A stretch of 64,000 nucleotides of DNA from Bordetella pseudohinzii. Its GTDB lineage: Bacteria > Pseudomonadota > Gammaproteobacteria > Burkholderiales > Burkholderiaceae_B. Below, one piece after another: positions 26,705 to 36,104 of the stretch. The position numbers were made by a program, and so were the translations under genes. The notes under the pieces were generated by a model. It searched no databases. It was given only the letters and a program-made list of their open reading frames with translations, and was not told the DNA's origin. The stretch lies in contig NZ_JHEP02000004.1 of NCBI RefSeq assembly GCF_000657795.2, positions 124,001 to 188,000 of the forward strand, in the 5' to 3' direction. The stretch's first letter is position 1. The number at the start of each line of letters is the position of its first letter.

Positions 26705-27214
26705 ATGTTCCAGGCCGCCGCGCTCTCGACCGAATCCAAATCCCAGTTCTACCGCGAGCTGGCCGCGCAGGCGCGGGCCCTGCTCGAGGGCGAGCACGAC
26801 CGCGTCGCCAATGCCGCCAATTTCGCGGCCCTGGCCTGGCAGGCCCTGCCGCAGATCAATTGGGCGGGCTTTTACTTCTACGATGGCCAGGAATTGGTGC
26901 TGGGGCCCTTCCAGGGCAAGCCGGCCTGCGTGCGCATCGCCCTGTCGCGCGGGGTCTGCGGCGCGGCGGCCAGCCAGCGGCGCACGCAGTTGGTGCCCGA
27001 TGTGCATGCCTTTCCCGGTCATATCGCCTGCGATGCCGCGTCGCGCTCGGAAATCGTCGTGCCGCTGGTGCACGACGGTGAGCTGCTGGGGGTGTGGGAT
27101 GTGGACAGCCCCTTGCCGGGCCGTTTCGATGAAGAAGACCGGCAGGGCATGGAGGCCTTGTGCCAGGTGTTTCTCGCCAGCCTGCGCGTTGACAAGGTCC
27201 AGGGCGCCGCGTAG
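26705..27214 (+). CDS. msrC: Free methionine-(R)-sulfoxide reductase (GAF domain)
   Basis: A 169-residue single GAF-domain protein of the fRMsr family. The three redox cysteines are C75 (GKPACVRI), C85 (GVCG) and C109 (HIACD), with the same 10- and 24-residue spacings as Cys84, 94 and 118 of E. coli fRMsr. Other family marks are WAGFYFYDG, LVLGPFQGK and DVHAFPGHI. It reduces free Met-R-sulfoxide with thioredoxin-type electrons in the cytoplasm. Monocistronic, followed by 253 bp containing a structured element. Confidence 0.93.
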   Translation: MFQAAALSTESKSQFYRELAAQARALLEGEHDRVANAANFAALAWQALPQINWAGFYFYDGQELVLGPFQGKPACVRIALSRGVCGAAASQRRTQLVPDVHAFPGHIACDAASRSEIVVPLVHDGELLGVWDVDSPLPGRFDEEDRQGMEALCQVFLASLRVDKVQGAA

Positions 27215-27289
27215 ATTTAGCGCCGCATCTTTCATTTTTCCTGTTTTCATGAACCAGGCCCGAATCTCCGCTACCGTCAGCCACGCCTC

Positions 27290-27408
27290 GCGCGTGGGGG
27301 TTGCGTTCGGCCTGAAATCCAAAAAACAGCCGCTCATCTGACCGGAGCGTGCTGTTCCGTCAGATGGGCGACGGAACAGCGGCAGATCCGGCTGCGCGGC
27401 CCACGCGC
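27290..27408 (+). ncRNA. Candidate structured RNA or leader with alternative hairpins
   Basis: A 9-bp long-range helix can pair 27290-27298 (GCGCGTGGG) with 27400-27408 (CCCACGCGC). Inside it two strong hairpins exclude each other. One pairs 27331-27342 with 27359-27370 (12 bp, one wobble). The other pairs 27351-27361 with 27370-27380 (11 bp perfect). Mutually exclusive stems 60-100 nt before a start codon are typical of cis-regulatory leaders. The strand is inferred from the downstream gene. It resembles no riboswitch consensus I know. Confidence 0.4.
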
Positions 27409-27467
27409 AATCCAGTCTCTCACTCGACATCGCACTTCTGCACGGGCTCAACCTGAAGGAGTGACCT

Positions 27468-28394
27468 GTGTCGACCCTAGTTCAAGCTGAAACCGCCACC
27501 CCCGTGGCGGCTCCCGTGTCCTTTCATGGCGTCTGGGTTCCCCTGGTGACGCCGTTCGACGAGGACGGCCCCGACCTGTTTTCCCTGCGCCGCCTGATGC
27601 GGCAGTATCGCCAGGCCGGCGTGGACGGCGTGGTGGTCTGCGGCAGCACCGGCGAGGCCGCCGCCATGGACGAGTATGAGCAATTGGTGGTGCTGGACAC
27701 CGTGCTCGACGAGGCCGGCCGCATGCCGGTGGTCATGGGCCTGGCCGGCAATCACCAGCGCGACGTGCTGCGCCGCCAGGCGGTGTTCACCTCGCGTCCG
27801 CTGGCCGGCCTGCTCGCGCCGGCGCCCTATTACGTGCGTCCCGGCCAGGCCGGCCTGGCGGATTATTTCCGCGCCTTGGCCGATGCCTCTTCCGTGCCGC
27901 TCATCATCTACGACATCCCCTATCGCACGGGCGTGCAGATCGAGACGGCCACCATGCTGGCGCTGGCCGGGCATCCGAATATCCGCGCCGTGAAGGACTG
28001 CGGCGCTTCGCTGGACAAGACCCAGGCCGTGATCGCGCATGGCGGGCTGCAGGTGCTGGCCGGCGAGGACATGCAGGTGCTGGCCACCCTGGCCATGGGC
28101 GGCAGCGGCCTGATCGCGGCCGCCGCCCATGTGCGTCCCGATCTTTTCGTGGCCATGTACCAGGCCATGCAGGCCCAGCAGGGAGTCCTGGCCCGCCAGC
28201 TTTATCACGCGCTGGCGCCCGTGATTCGCCTGCTCTTCGCCGAACCCAACCCGGCGCCGCTGAAGGGCCTGCTGGCGCGCCAGGGTTTGTTGCGCGAGCA
28301 ACTGCGCGCGCCCATGGCGCCGGCCAGCCTGGCGCTGATCAGCCAGCTGGAGGCGGCCGTGGCCGAGCTGGACCGGCGCTACCCGCGCGCCTGA
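27468..28394 (+). CDS. DapA-family aldolase/dihydrodipicolinate synthase homologue
   Basis: 308 residues, TIM-barrel class I aldolase. It keeps the family's GSTGE loop, the tyrosine of LIIYDIPYRTG (with the DapA arginine in YRTG) and the Schiff-base lysine in IRAVKDCG. This agrees with 4-hydroxy-tetrahydrodipicolinate synthase (pyruvate plus aspartate semialdehyde), though paralogues acting on other keto-acids look alike. GTG start behind AAGGAG. The 3' end overlaps the convergent permease gene by 16 bp. Possible leader control by the upstream structured element. Confidence 0.85.
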   Translation: MSTLVQAETATPVAAPVSFHGVWVPLVTPFDEDGPDLFSLRRLMRQYRQAGVDGVVVCGSTGEAAAMDEYEQLVVLDTVLDEAGRMPVVMGLAGNHQRDVLRRQAVFTSRPLAGLLAPAPYYVRPGQAGLADYFRALADASSVPLIIYDIPYRTGVQIETATMLALAGHPNIRAVKDCGASLDKTQAVIAHGGLQVLAGEDMQVLATLAMGGSGLIAAAAHVRPDLFVAMYQAMQAQQGVLARQLYHALAPVIRLLFAEPNPAPLKGLLARQGLLREQLRAPMAPASLALISQLEAAVAELDRRYPRA

Positions 28395-29695
28395 ACGGGC
28401 GCCAGCCGCAACAGGGGCAGGCCGGCGGCCAGCACGGCCAGCCCCAGCAGCGCGCCCGCGCCTGCGTAGACCGCGCTGGAGTAGACCAGGCCGGCGCAGG
28501 TCAGCGCCAGCAGCAGGGGCGGCAGGGGATAGCAGGGCACGCGGAACGGGCGCGGCCGGTCCGGGTCCAGCCGGCGCAGGCGCGCCACCGACAGCGCCAC
28601 CAGCAGCATGAAAAGCCAGAAGACCGGCGCGGTGTAGGCCACCAGGGTCTGCACGCTGTTCTGGCTGACCGCGCCGATGCCGATGAGCAACAGCGTGATG
28701 CCGCCTTGCGCGAGCAAGGCGCGCACGGGTGTCTGGCCGCGCGCGCTCCAGCTGGCCAGCACGGCCAGCCGCGGCACGTCGCGGCCCAGCGCATAGTAGA
28801 GCCGCGCGCCGGTCATGATGGTGCCGTTGATGGTGGACAGGGCGGTGGCGCAGACCAGCAGGCTCAGGGAGGCCGCCGCATAGGGCCCGGCGGCCAGCTG
28901 CATCACGGCCGCGCCCACCGCCTGGGTGTCGCGCAGCCCTTGCAGGCCGAAAATCTCCAGCAGGGCCAGGTTGATGAGCAGATAGGCGCCCGCGACCACG
29001 GCCGTGCCCGTGAGCAGCACGCGGCTCATATTGCGCGCCGGGTCGCGCAGCTCGCCGCTCAGATAGGCGGCTTCGTTCCAGCCGCCGTACGTCAGCAGCA
29101 CGAAGACCATGCCCATGCCCAGCAGGCCGGCCGGATGGCCGCTCAAGGGAGCGGGAGCGGCGGTGGCGCTTGCCTGTGGGGCCGATAGCAGGCTGGCGAT
29201 GATGACGGCGGCCAGGGCGGCCAGCGTCAGCAGCGTGAAGATCCATTGCAGCCGCTTGGAGGGCTGGGTGCCGACGATGTTCAGCGCGGTCAGCACGATC
29301 ACCGACAGGGCGCCATGCAGGGCCGCGCCATGCTCGCCCAGCGGCAGCAGCTGTTGGGCGTAATCGCCGTAGATGAAGGCCACGACGGCGATCGCGCCGG
29401 TCTGGATCACGGTGCAGCGCGCCCAGGCGAACAGCAGACCCAGCCGAGCGCCCCAGGCCCGCGCGAGATAGAGGTATTCGCCGCCGGCGCCGGGATAGGC
29501 CGCGCCCAGTTCGGCGTAGCACAGGGCGCCCACCAGCATGACCAGGCCGCCCGCGCCCCAGAGCGCGATATACATGGCCGGCGAGCTGGCGTGCTGGGCC
29601 ACCAGCGGCGGAAAACCGAAGATGCCTATGCCTATCACCACGCCGACCAGCACGGCGACGGCATCCAGGACCGACAGGCGGGGAGCGGCCTTCAT
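28379..29695 (-). CDS. APC-family amino acid permease
   Basis: 438 residues with about 12 membrane helices. The APC/AA_permease_2 hallmark VGVVIGIGIFGFPP is in TM1, with the family's LCYAELGAAYPGAGGEYLYL after it. ATG 29695 reads MKAAPRLSVLD; upstream in-frame codons lack membrane or signal features. The substrate, an amino acid or polyamine, is unknown. It ends tail-to-tail with the DapA homologue, overlapping 16 bp, so the two mRNAs share complementary 3' ends. Confidence 0.88.
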   Translation of the reverse strand: MKAAPRLSVLDAVAVLVGVVIGIGIFGFPPLVAQHASSPAMYIALWGAGGLVMLVGALCYAELGAAYPGAGGEYLYLARAWGARLGLLFAWARCTVIQTGAIAVVAFIYGDYAQQLLPLGEHGAALHGALSVIVLTALNIVGTQPSKRLQWIFTLLTLAALAAVIIASLLSAPQASATAAPAPLSGHPAGLLGMGMVFVLLTYGGWNEAAYLSGELRDPARNMSRVLLTGTAVVAGAYLLINLALLEIFGLQGLRDTQAVGAAVMQLAAGPYAAASLSLLVCATALSTINGTIMTGARLYYALGRDVPRLAVLASWSARGQTPVRALLAQGGITLLLIGIGAVSQNSVQTLVAYTAPVFWLFMLLVALSVARLRRLDPDRPRPFRVPCYPLPPLLLALTCAGLVYSSAVYAGAGALLGLAVLAAGLPLLRLAPVQARG

Positions 29696-29911
29696 GGCGC
29701 AAGGCGCGGCGCGCGCCAACCGGCCTCGCCCGCCGCGAGGAAAAACCAGGCTTTCTTGCGGGATGGAACGTGAGTAAGCACTTGCATTCAATTCTCCCCG
29801 GAGGCCGGCGCCGGCATGCCGGCACGGCGATTGCGGCGCTTGCTGACGCAAAGCTGAATACGGGCTGACCGTCAGATTAAATGAAGGTTCCGAAGTTGGG
29901 GACGATACGGG

Positions 29912-29940
29912 TTGGCAGCGGGGGCGGGCTGGTCTACAAC
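29912..29940 (+). promoter_or_regulatory. Sigma70-type promoter for the GMC oxidoreductase gene
   Basis: TTGGCA (29912-29917), 17-bp spacer, TACAAC (29935-29940): five and four of six consensus matches. Transcription would begin near 29947, which supports the ATG at 29989 over the upstream ATG at 29881. Two small dyads, CTGAC-C-GTCAG (29865-29875) and TTGC-N4-GCAA (29840-29851), lie upstream. Confidence 0.55.
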
Positions 29941-29988
29941 TGCCGCACGATGACGCTTGCGTTACAACAACACGGAGACAAATCCCTT

Positions 29989-31611
29989 ATGACCGCGCCC
30001 GCCGGCACGCCCGACCTGGTTTTCGACTACATCATCGTGGGAGCGGGGTCGGCGGGATGCCTGCTTGCCAACCGGCTTTCGGCGGATCCCTCGGTCAAGG
30101 TCCTGCTGCTGGAGGCCGGCGGCAAGGACAATTGGCACTGGATACACATCCCCGTCGGCTACTTGTATTGCATCGGCAATCCGCGCACCGATTGGTGCTA
30201 CCGCACCCAGGCCGATCCTGGCCTGGCGGGACGCAGCCTGGGCTATCCGCGCGGCCGGGTGCTGGGCGGCAGTTCCGCCATCAACGGCATGATCTATATG
30301 CGCGGGCAGCAGGCCGATTACGACGGCTGGGCCGCCATGGGCAACAGCGGCTGGAGCTGGGATGAGGTGCTGCCCTATTTCAAGTCCTGCGAGGACCATC
30401 ATGCCGGCGCCAGCGCTTTCCACGGGGCGGGCGGCGAATGGCGGGTCGAGCGTCAGAGGCTGTCCTGGGAGCTGCTCGATGCCTTCCGCGAGGCCGCCGC
30501 CCAGGCGGGCATCGCGCCCATCCAGGATTTCAACCAGGGCGACAACGAGGGCTGCGATTATTTCGAGGTCAATCAGCGCGGCGGGGTGCGCTGGACCTCG
30601 GCCAAGGCTTTTCTGCGGCCGGCGCGTCAGCGCCCCAATCTGCATGTGATGACGGGCGCGCGCGCCGAGCGCATCGTCTTCGAGCAAAAGCGCGCCTGCG
30701 GCGTGCAGTTCCTGGATGAGGGCGGCCAGCGCCGCCTGGCCCAGGCGCGGGCCGAGGTCCTGCTGGCGGCCGGCTCGATCGGATCGGCGCAACTGCTGCA
30801 GGTTTCCGGCGTGGGGCCGGGCGCGCATCTGCAGGCGCTGGGCTTGCCCGTGGTGCATGATGCGCCGGGGGTGGGCGGCAATCTGCAGGATCATCTGCAG
30901 CTGCGGCTGGTCTATCGCGTCTCCAATGCCAAGACGCTGAACGCCATGGTGGGCCATTGGTGGGGCAAGGCGCTGATGGCCGCGCAATACGCCTGGTCGC
31001 GCAGCGGCCCCTTGAGCATGGCGCCCTCGCAGCTGGGGGCGTTTGCGCGCTCCAGCGCCGCGCAGACGCGCGCCAATGTGCAATACCATGTGCAGCCGCT
31101 GTCGCTGGAGCGTTTTGGCGAGCCCCTGCATCCCTTTGCCGCCTTCACCGCCTCGGTCTGCAATCTGCGCCCCAGCAGCCGCGGCCATGTGCGCATCGTC
31201 TCGCCCGACGCCCAGGTGGCGCCCGAGATTCTCTGCAACTACCTGTCGACCGAAGAGGACAGGCAGGTGGCCATCGACAGCATCCGCCTGACGCGGCGCA
31301 TCGTCGCCCAGCCCGCCCTGGCCCGCTACCGGCCGGAAGAGTACAAGCCCGGCCCGCAGGCGCAAAGCGCCGAGGACCTGGCGCGCGCGGCCAGCGAGAT
31401 CGGCACCACCATCTTCCATCCGGTGGGCACCTGCCGGATGGGCAGCGATGAGGCCGCCGTCGTCGACCCCCAGCTGCGGGTCCGAGGCGTCAGCGGGCTG
31501 CGCGTGATCGATGCCTCCATCATGCCCACCATCACCTCGGGCAATACCAATTCGCCCACCATCATGATTGCCGAGAAAGGCGCGGACATGGTGCGCCGCG
31601 CGCGGGCCTGA
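29989..31611 (+). CDS. GMC-family FAD oxidoreductase (choline/alcohol dehydrogenase-like)
   Basis: 540 residues. The FAD-binding dinucleotide fold [18 protein letters not shown] starts near residue 12, GMC signature 1 is in [21 protein letters not shown] and signature 2 in [16 protein letters not shown]. The active-site His is in [11 protein letters not shown], and the C-terminus has [16 protein letters not shown]. Such enzymes oxidise choline, aliphatic or polyethylene-glycol alcohols. No betaine genes are adjacent, so choline is not supported. ATG 29989 is preceded by GGAG. Cytoplasmic or membrane-associated; no signal peptide. Confidence 0.92.
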   Translation: MTAPAGTPDLVFDYIIVGAGSAGCLLANRLSADPSVKVLLLEAGGKDNWHWIHIPVGYLYCIGNPRTDWCYRTQADPGLAGRSLGYPRGRVLGGSSAINGMIYMRGQQADYDGWAAMGNSGWSWDEVLPYFKSCEDHHAGASAFHGAGGEWRVERQRLSWELLDAFREAAAQAGIAPIQDFNQGDNEGCDYFEVNQRGGVRWTSAKAFLRPARQRPNLHVMTGARAERIVFEQKRACGVQFLDEGGQRRLAQARAEVLLAAGSIGSAQLLQVSGVGPGAHLQALGLPVVHDAPGVGGNLQDHLQLRLVYRVSNAKTLNAMVGHWWGKALMAAQYAWSRSGPLSMAPSQLGAFARSSAAQTRANVQYHVQPLSLERFGEPLHPFAAFTASVCNLRPSSRGHVRIVSPDAQVAPEILCNYLSTEEDRQVAIDSIRLTRRIVAQPALARYRPEEYKPGPQAQSAEDLARAASEIGTTIFHPVGTCRMGSDEAAVVDPQLRVRGVSGLRVIDASIMPTITSGNTNSPTIMIAEKGADMVRRARA

Positions 31612-31752
31612 CACCGGCCGCCGCGGGCCGTTCTACGGGAAAACGCCGAGACCCGCGCGCGCGGGCGGGCGCGGGCCGTGCGTTATATTTCGCGGCTTAT
31701 CCAATGTGCGCCGGACCTGCCGCCAGGCAGGCCGGCGGTCGGCAGATTCCGC

Positions 31753-33033
31753 ATGACCCAGCCTATCGAGATTGTCGCCACCGTGCTTTTCGCCGTGGCT
31801 GTCCTGCATACGTTTTCCGTCCCGGTGTTCGCCCGGCTGGCGCACCGCAACGGCCCTCATGCCGGCGTCTGGCACCTGCTGTCCGAAGTCGAGGCGGTCT
31901 TCGGCGTCTGGGCCTTCGTGCTCATCGTGGCCATGGCCGCGATGCAGGGCAGCGAAGCCGCCGTGCGCTACATGGACACGCGCAACTTCACCGAGCCGTT
32001 GTTCGTGTTCGTGATCATGGTGGTGGCTTCCAGCCGCCCCATTCTTGAACTGGTGAACATGCTGGTGCGCGCCCTGGCGCGCCTGCTGCCGCTGCGCCGC
32101 GAGCTGGCGACCTTCTTCGTGGTGATGTCGGTGGTGCCGCTGGGCGGCTCCTTTGTCACCGAGCCCGCAGCCATGACGCTGGCCGCGCTGTTGCTGCGCG
32201 ATGGCTATTTCCGCGTGCATGGCCACGCGGGCTTCAAATACCTGGCCCTGGGCGTGTTGTTCGTCAATGTGTCCATTGGCGGGGTGCTCACGTCCTATGC
32301 CGCGCCGCCCGTGCTCATGGTCGCCTCGACCTTCGGCTGGGATACCGCTTTCATGGCCACGCATTTCGGCTGGCGCGCCGCGCTTGCCGTCTGCCTGAAC
32401 GCCGGCGTGCTGACGCTGCTTTGTCGCCAGGCCCTGCTGGCCAGCAGCCAGGCCTCGGGCGGCAGCGCCGCCTCCGAGGTCGAGCACGCGCGCCCGGCCG
32501 TGCCGGGGGTGGTGATCTTCGTTCATGTGCTCTTCCTGGTGGGCGTGGTGCTCACGGCCCACCATCCGGCGGTCTTTCTCGGCCTGCTGATGATGTTCAT
32601 CGGCTTTGCCGAAGCCTACAAGCGCCACCAGAACCGCCTGCTCATCAAGGAAGGCCTGATGGTGGGCTTTTTCCTGGCCGGCCTGGTGGTCCTGGGCGGT
32701 CTGCAGAAGTGGTGGCTGCAGGATCTGCTGGGCGGCTTGCAGCCCGCGGTGCTGTTCTGGGGCGCCACCGCGCTGACCGCCATCACCGACAATGCGGCCC
32801 TGACCTACCTGGGTTCGCTGGTCGAGGGCACCAGCGAAGCCTGGCGCTATATGCTGGTGGCCGGAGCCGTGACCGGCGGCGGCCTGACCGTCATCGCCAA
32901 CGCGCCCAATCCGGCCGGCTTCGCCCTGCTGAAAAATCACTTCCCCGACGGCAGCATTTCCTCCGGAAAACTGTTTCTGGCCGCCCTGGTGCCCACCCTG
33001 GTCGCGGCCGGGATGTTTCTTTTGCCGACATAA
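31753..33033 (+). CDS. Putative Na+/H+ antiporter (Na_H_antiport_3-like membrane protein)
   Basis: 426 residues with about 11-12 membrane segments and conserved polar motifs inside them (PLGGSFVTEPAAMTLAALLL; ITDNAALTYLGSLVEG; VIANAPNPAGFALL). This arrangement resembles the ArsB/NhaD superfamily and the family annotated as putative Na+/H+ antiporters. ATG at 31753; a longer open frame from 31678 has no supporting signal. Monocistronic between the GMC gene and the fmdB-aspS unit. Ion specificity is unproven. Confidence 0.78.
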   Translation: MTQPIEIVATVLFAVAVLHTFSVPVFARLAHRNGPHAGVWHLLSEVEAVFGVWAFVLIVAMAAMQGSEAAVRYMDTRNFTEPLFVFVIMVVASSRPILELVNMLVRALARLLPLRRELATFFVVMSVVPLGGSFVTEPAAMTLAALLLRDGYFRVHGHAGFKYLALGVLFVNVSIGGVLTSYAAPPVLMVASTFGWDTAFMATHFGWRAALAVCLNAGVLTLLCRQALLASSQASGGSAASEVEHARPAVPGVVIFVHVLFLVGVVLTAHHPAVFLGLLMMFIGFAEAYKRHQNRLLIKEGLMVGFFLAGLVVLGGLQKWWLQDLLGGLQPAVLFWGATALTAITDNAALTYLGSLVEGTSEAWRYMLVAGAVTGGGLTVIANAPNPAGFALLKNHFPDGSISSGKLFLAALVPTLVAAGMFLLPT

Positions 33034-33206
33034 AAGGGGTCGTATCAATGGCGGACGCGGATGGCGCCGCCGGATGCATCCGCAAAACCCGCTAAAATTC
33101 AAGACTTTCCCGTATTTTTTCGGCTGGGCCCGGATGGTTCCTCGCGCTTGACGGAGGGCTGCCCGGGCCGGACTCATTTGCCGGTGAGGCCAGGAGCCCT
33201 CATTTC

Positions 33207-33524
33207 ATGCCTATTTACGCTTACAAGTGCAGCAGCTGTGGCTACGCGAAAGACGTGCTGCAGAAGATTTCCGATGCGCCGCTGACGGATTGCCCGGAGT
33301 GCGGCAAAAGCAGTTTTGCCAAACAGGTGACCGCCGCGGGTTTTCAGCTCAAAGGCTCGGGCTGGTATGTGACCGATTTTCGCAATAACAGCGCCGGCAA
33401 TTCGGCCACGGGCAAGGCCGCGCCTTCCGAGAGCAGCAGCGCGGGAGGCGGTGAAAGCGCCGCTTCGGCCAGCGCGCCCGCCAGCGCGCCGGCGGCCCCG
33501 GCCACGTCCAGCACGCCGACCTGA
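33207..33524 (+). CDS. FmdB-family zinc-ribbon protein
   Basis: 105 residues. The N-terminal zinc ribbon has CSSCGY and CPECGK (two C-x2-C pairs) in MPIYAYKCSSCG, the standard FmdB/CxxC_CxxC_SSSS start. The C-terminal 45 residues are low-complexity Ala/Ser/Pro. It heads a unit with the DUF502 gene 2 bp downstream and aspS 40 bp after that, an order common in betaproteobacteria. Its role is unclear; the family was linked to regulation of formamidase genes. A TAAAAT at 33093-33098 could be its -10 element, but no good -35 is seen. Confidence 0.87.
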   Translation: MPIYAYKCSSCGYAKDVLQKISDAPLTDCPECGKSSFAKQVTAAGFQLKGSGWYVTDFRNNSAGNSATGKAAPSESSSAGGGESAASASAPASAPAAPATSSTPT

Positions 33525-33526
33525 TC

Positions 33527-34162
33527 GTGTTCAAGAAGTACTTCATCGCCGGCCTGCTGATCTGGGTGCCCCTGGCCATCACGGTCTGGGTCCTGGGCCT
33601 GCTGGTGGCCACCCTCGAAGGTTTCGTGCCTGGGTTTCTGTCGTCCGAATCCCTGTTCGGCGTCGAGATCCCGGGTTTCCGCTTCGTGCTGGTGATCGCG
33701 GTGGTGCTTCTGACGGGCGTGCTGGCCGCCAATCTGCTCGGGCGCAGCCTGTTCGACCAATGGGAGCGTATCCTTGGACGCATTCCGCTGGTACGCTCGA
33801 TCTACAACTCGGTCAAACAGGTCAGCGACACCATCCTGGCGCCCAATGGCCGGGCGTTCCGGCAGGCCGTGCTGATCCAGTATCCGCGCGCCGGCTCCTG
33901 GACCATCGCTTTCCTGACGGGTGTGCCCAGCGGCGAGGTCGCCTCCTACCTGCCGGGCGAGCATCTGAGTGTGTATGTGCCGACGACGCCCAATCCGACG
34001 TCGGGCTTTTTTCTCATGATGCCGCGCGATCAGGTGATCGATCTGGATATGTCGGTCGACGCGGCATTGAAGTACATCGTTTCCATGGGTGTGGTGGCGC
34101 CGCCCGACCTCTCCGGCAGGCATCCGCTTACCCCGGCAGAGGCGCCTCGCGCCGAACCTTGA
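33527..34162 (+). CDS. DUF502 membrane protein
   Basis: 211 residues; two membrane helices (about 5-28 and 47-72) followed by a soluble domain with the DUF502 motifs [23 protein letters not shown] and [16 protein letters not shown]. Starts with GTG two bases after the fmdB stop. Membrane-anchored with unknown function. The tight link to fmdB and aspS suggests cotranscription. Confidence 0.87.
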   Translation: MFKKYFIAGLLIWVPLAITVWVLGLLVATLEGFVPGFLSSESLFGVEIPGFRFVLVIAVVLLTGVLAANLLGRSLFDQWERILGRIPLVRSIYNSVKQVSDTILAPNGRAFRQAVLIQYPRAGSWTIAFLTGVPSGEVASYLPGEHLSVYVPTTPNPTSGFFLMMPRDQVIDLDMSVDAALKYIVSMGVVAPPDLSGRHPLTPAEAPRAEP

Positions 34163-34202
34163 TTTTTTTACGCTCACAAGCCTATCAACGGAGTTATCCC
34201 GC

Positions 34203-35993
34203 ATGCGTACCTGCTATACCGGCCAGGTTTGCCGTGACCATCTCGGCCAGACTGTCACCCTGTACGGCTGGGTGAACCGCCGCCGCGACCACGGCGGGGT
34301 GATCTTTATCGACTTGCGCGATCGCGCCGGCCTGGCCCAGATCGTGTTCGATCCGGACAATGCCGAAGCCTTCGGCACGGCCGAGCGTCTGCGCAACGAG
34401 TTCTGCGTGCGCGTGACCGGCCTGGTGCGCGAACGTCCCGAGGGCACGACCAATGCCGAGCTGGCCTCCGGCGAGATCGAAGTGCTGTGCCGCGAAGTCG
34501 AGATCCTCAATCCTTCGGTGACGCCGCCCTTCCAGCTCGACGACGACAACCTCTCCGAAACCACCCGCCTGACGCACCGCGTGCTCGATCTGCGCCGCCC
34601 GCAGATGCAGCGCAACCTGATGCTGCGCTATCGCGTCTCCATTGAGGTCCGCAAGTTCCTGGATCAGCTCGGCTTCATCGACATCGAAACGCCGATGCTG
34701 ACCAAGAGCACGCCGGAAGGCGCGCGCGACTACCTCGTGCCCTCGCGCGTGAACGCCGGCCATTTCTTCGCGCTGCCGCAGTCGCCCCAGCTGTTCAAGC
34801 AGATGCTGATGGTGTCGGGCTTCGACCGCTACTACCAGATCACCAAGTGCTTCCGCGACGAAGACCTGCGCGCTGACCGTCAGCCGGAATTCACCCAGAT
34901 CGATTGCGAAACCTCCTTCCTGAGCGAGACCGAGATCCGTGCTGTCTTCGAGAGCATGATCCGCCACGTCTTCAAGGTGGTGCAGAACGTCGACCTGCCG
35001 GATCCCTTCCCCATCATGAGCTGGACCGAAGCCATGGCGCGCTATGGCTCGGACAAGCCGGATCTGCGCGTGAACCTGGAGTTCACCGACGTGACCGATG
35101 TCATGCGCGACGTGGACTTCAAGGTCTTCGCCTCGGCCGCCACGACGGCCGGCAGCCGCGTGGTCGCGCTGCGCGTGCCCGGCGGCGCGGAACTCTCGCG
35201 CAGCGAGATCGACGCCTACACCCAGTTCGTCGGCATCTATGGCGCCAAGGGCCTGGCCTATATCAAGGTCAATGAAGTGGCCAAGGGCCGCGACGGCCTG
35301 CAATCGCCCATCGTCAAGAACCTGCACGATGCCGCGCTGGCCGAGCTGCTCAAGCGCAGCGGCGCCCAGGACGGCGACATCATCTTCTTCGGCGCCGACC
35401 GCGCCAAGGTCGTCAACGACGCCATCGGCGCGCTGCGCGTGAAGATCGGCCACAGCGAGTTCGGCAAGAAGACCGGCCTGTTCACCGGCGGCTGGCGTCC
35501 GCTGTGGGTGGTGGACTTCCCGATGTTCGAGTACGACGAAGAAGAAGGCCGCTACACCGCCGCCCACCATCCTTTCACCAGCCCCAAGGACGGGCACGAG
35601 GATTTCCTCGAGACCGACCCGGGCAAGGCCTTCGCCAAGGCCTACGACATGGTGCTCAACGGTTGGGAAATCGGCGGCGGCTCGGTGCGTATCCATCGCG
35701 AGGAAGTGCAGAGCAAGGTGTTCCGCGCCCTCAAGATCGGCGCCGAAGAGGCCCGCGAGAAGTTCGGCTTCCTGCTGGACGCGCTGCAATACGGCGCGCC
35801 CCCGCATGGCGGCATCGCCTTCGGCCTGGACCGCATCGTCACCATGATGACGGGCGCCGAGTCCATCCGCGACGTGATCGCTTTCCCCAAGACGCAGCGC
35901 GCGCAGGACCTGCTGACGCAAGCGCCTTCGGCGGTCGATGACAAGCAATTGCGCGAGCTGCATATCCGCCTGCGCAATACCGAAGTGAAATGA
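34203..35993 (+). CDS. aspS: Aspartyl-tRNA synthetase, probably non-discriminating
   Basis: 596 residues, bacterial-type class II synthetase: N-terminal OB fold ([19 protein letters not shown]), motif 2 [21 protein letters not shown] insertion, and motif 3 [14 protein letters not shown]. His30 and Gly81 match Pseudomonas AspRS His31 and Gly82, residues linked to charging both tRNA-Asp and tRNA-Asn; discriminating E. coli AspRS has Leu and Lys there. Asn-tRNA would then be completed by GatCAB (not in this window). ATG 34203 follows ACGGAG. Third gene of the fmdB unit. Confidence 0.96.
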   Translation: MRTCYTGQVCRDHLGQTVTLYGWVNRRRDHGGVIFIDLRDRAGLAQIVFDPDNAEAFGTAERLRNEFCVRVTGLVRERPEGTTNAELASGEIEVLCREVEILNPSVTPPFQLDDDNLSETTRLTHRVLDLRRPQMQRNLMLRYRVSIEVRKFLDQLGFIDIETPMLTKSTPEGARDYLVPSRVNAGHFFALPQSPQLFKQMLMVSGFDRYYQITKCFRDEDLRADRQPEFTQIDCETSFLSETEIRAVFESMIRHVFKVVQNVDLPDPFPIMSWTEAMARYGSDKPDLRVNLEFTDVTDVMRDVDFKVFASAATTAGSRVVALRVPGGAELSRSEIDAYTQFVGIYGAKGLAYIKVNEVAKGRDGLQSPIVKNLHDAALAELLKRSGAQDGDIIFFGADRAKVVNDAIGALRVKIGHSEFGKKTGLFTGGWRPLWVVDFPMFEYDEEEGRYTAAHHPFTSPKDGHEDFLETDPGKAFAKAYDMVLNGWEIGGGSVRIHREEVQSKVFRALKIGAEEAREKFGFLLDALQYGAPPHGGIAFGLDRIVTMMTGAESIRDVIAFPKTQRAQDLLTQAPSAVDDKQLRELHIRLRNTEVK

Positions 35994-36006
35994 AGTAAGC
36001 TTGTAG

Positions 36007-36064
36007 GCGGCGCCGCGTGACGCGGCGCCGCGACGGCCCGCGGCCTCAGGAGGGTCCGGGCCGT
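36007..36064 (+). terminator. Two consecutive GC stem-loops after aspS
   Basis: Arms 36007-36018 and 36020-36031 are perfect 12-bp complements. A second stem pairs 36033-36040 with 36057-36064 (8 bp). No T-runs follow, so rho-independent termination is doubtful; they may protect the aspS 3' end or attenuate read-through into the next gene. Confidence 0.45.
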
Positions 36065-36104
36065 GCTTGCCGATACTCCTGACAGATGAGGCGTCATACG
36101 GTTT

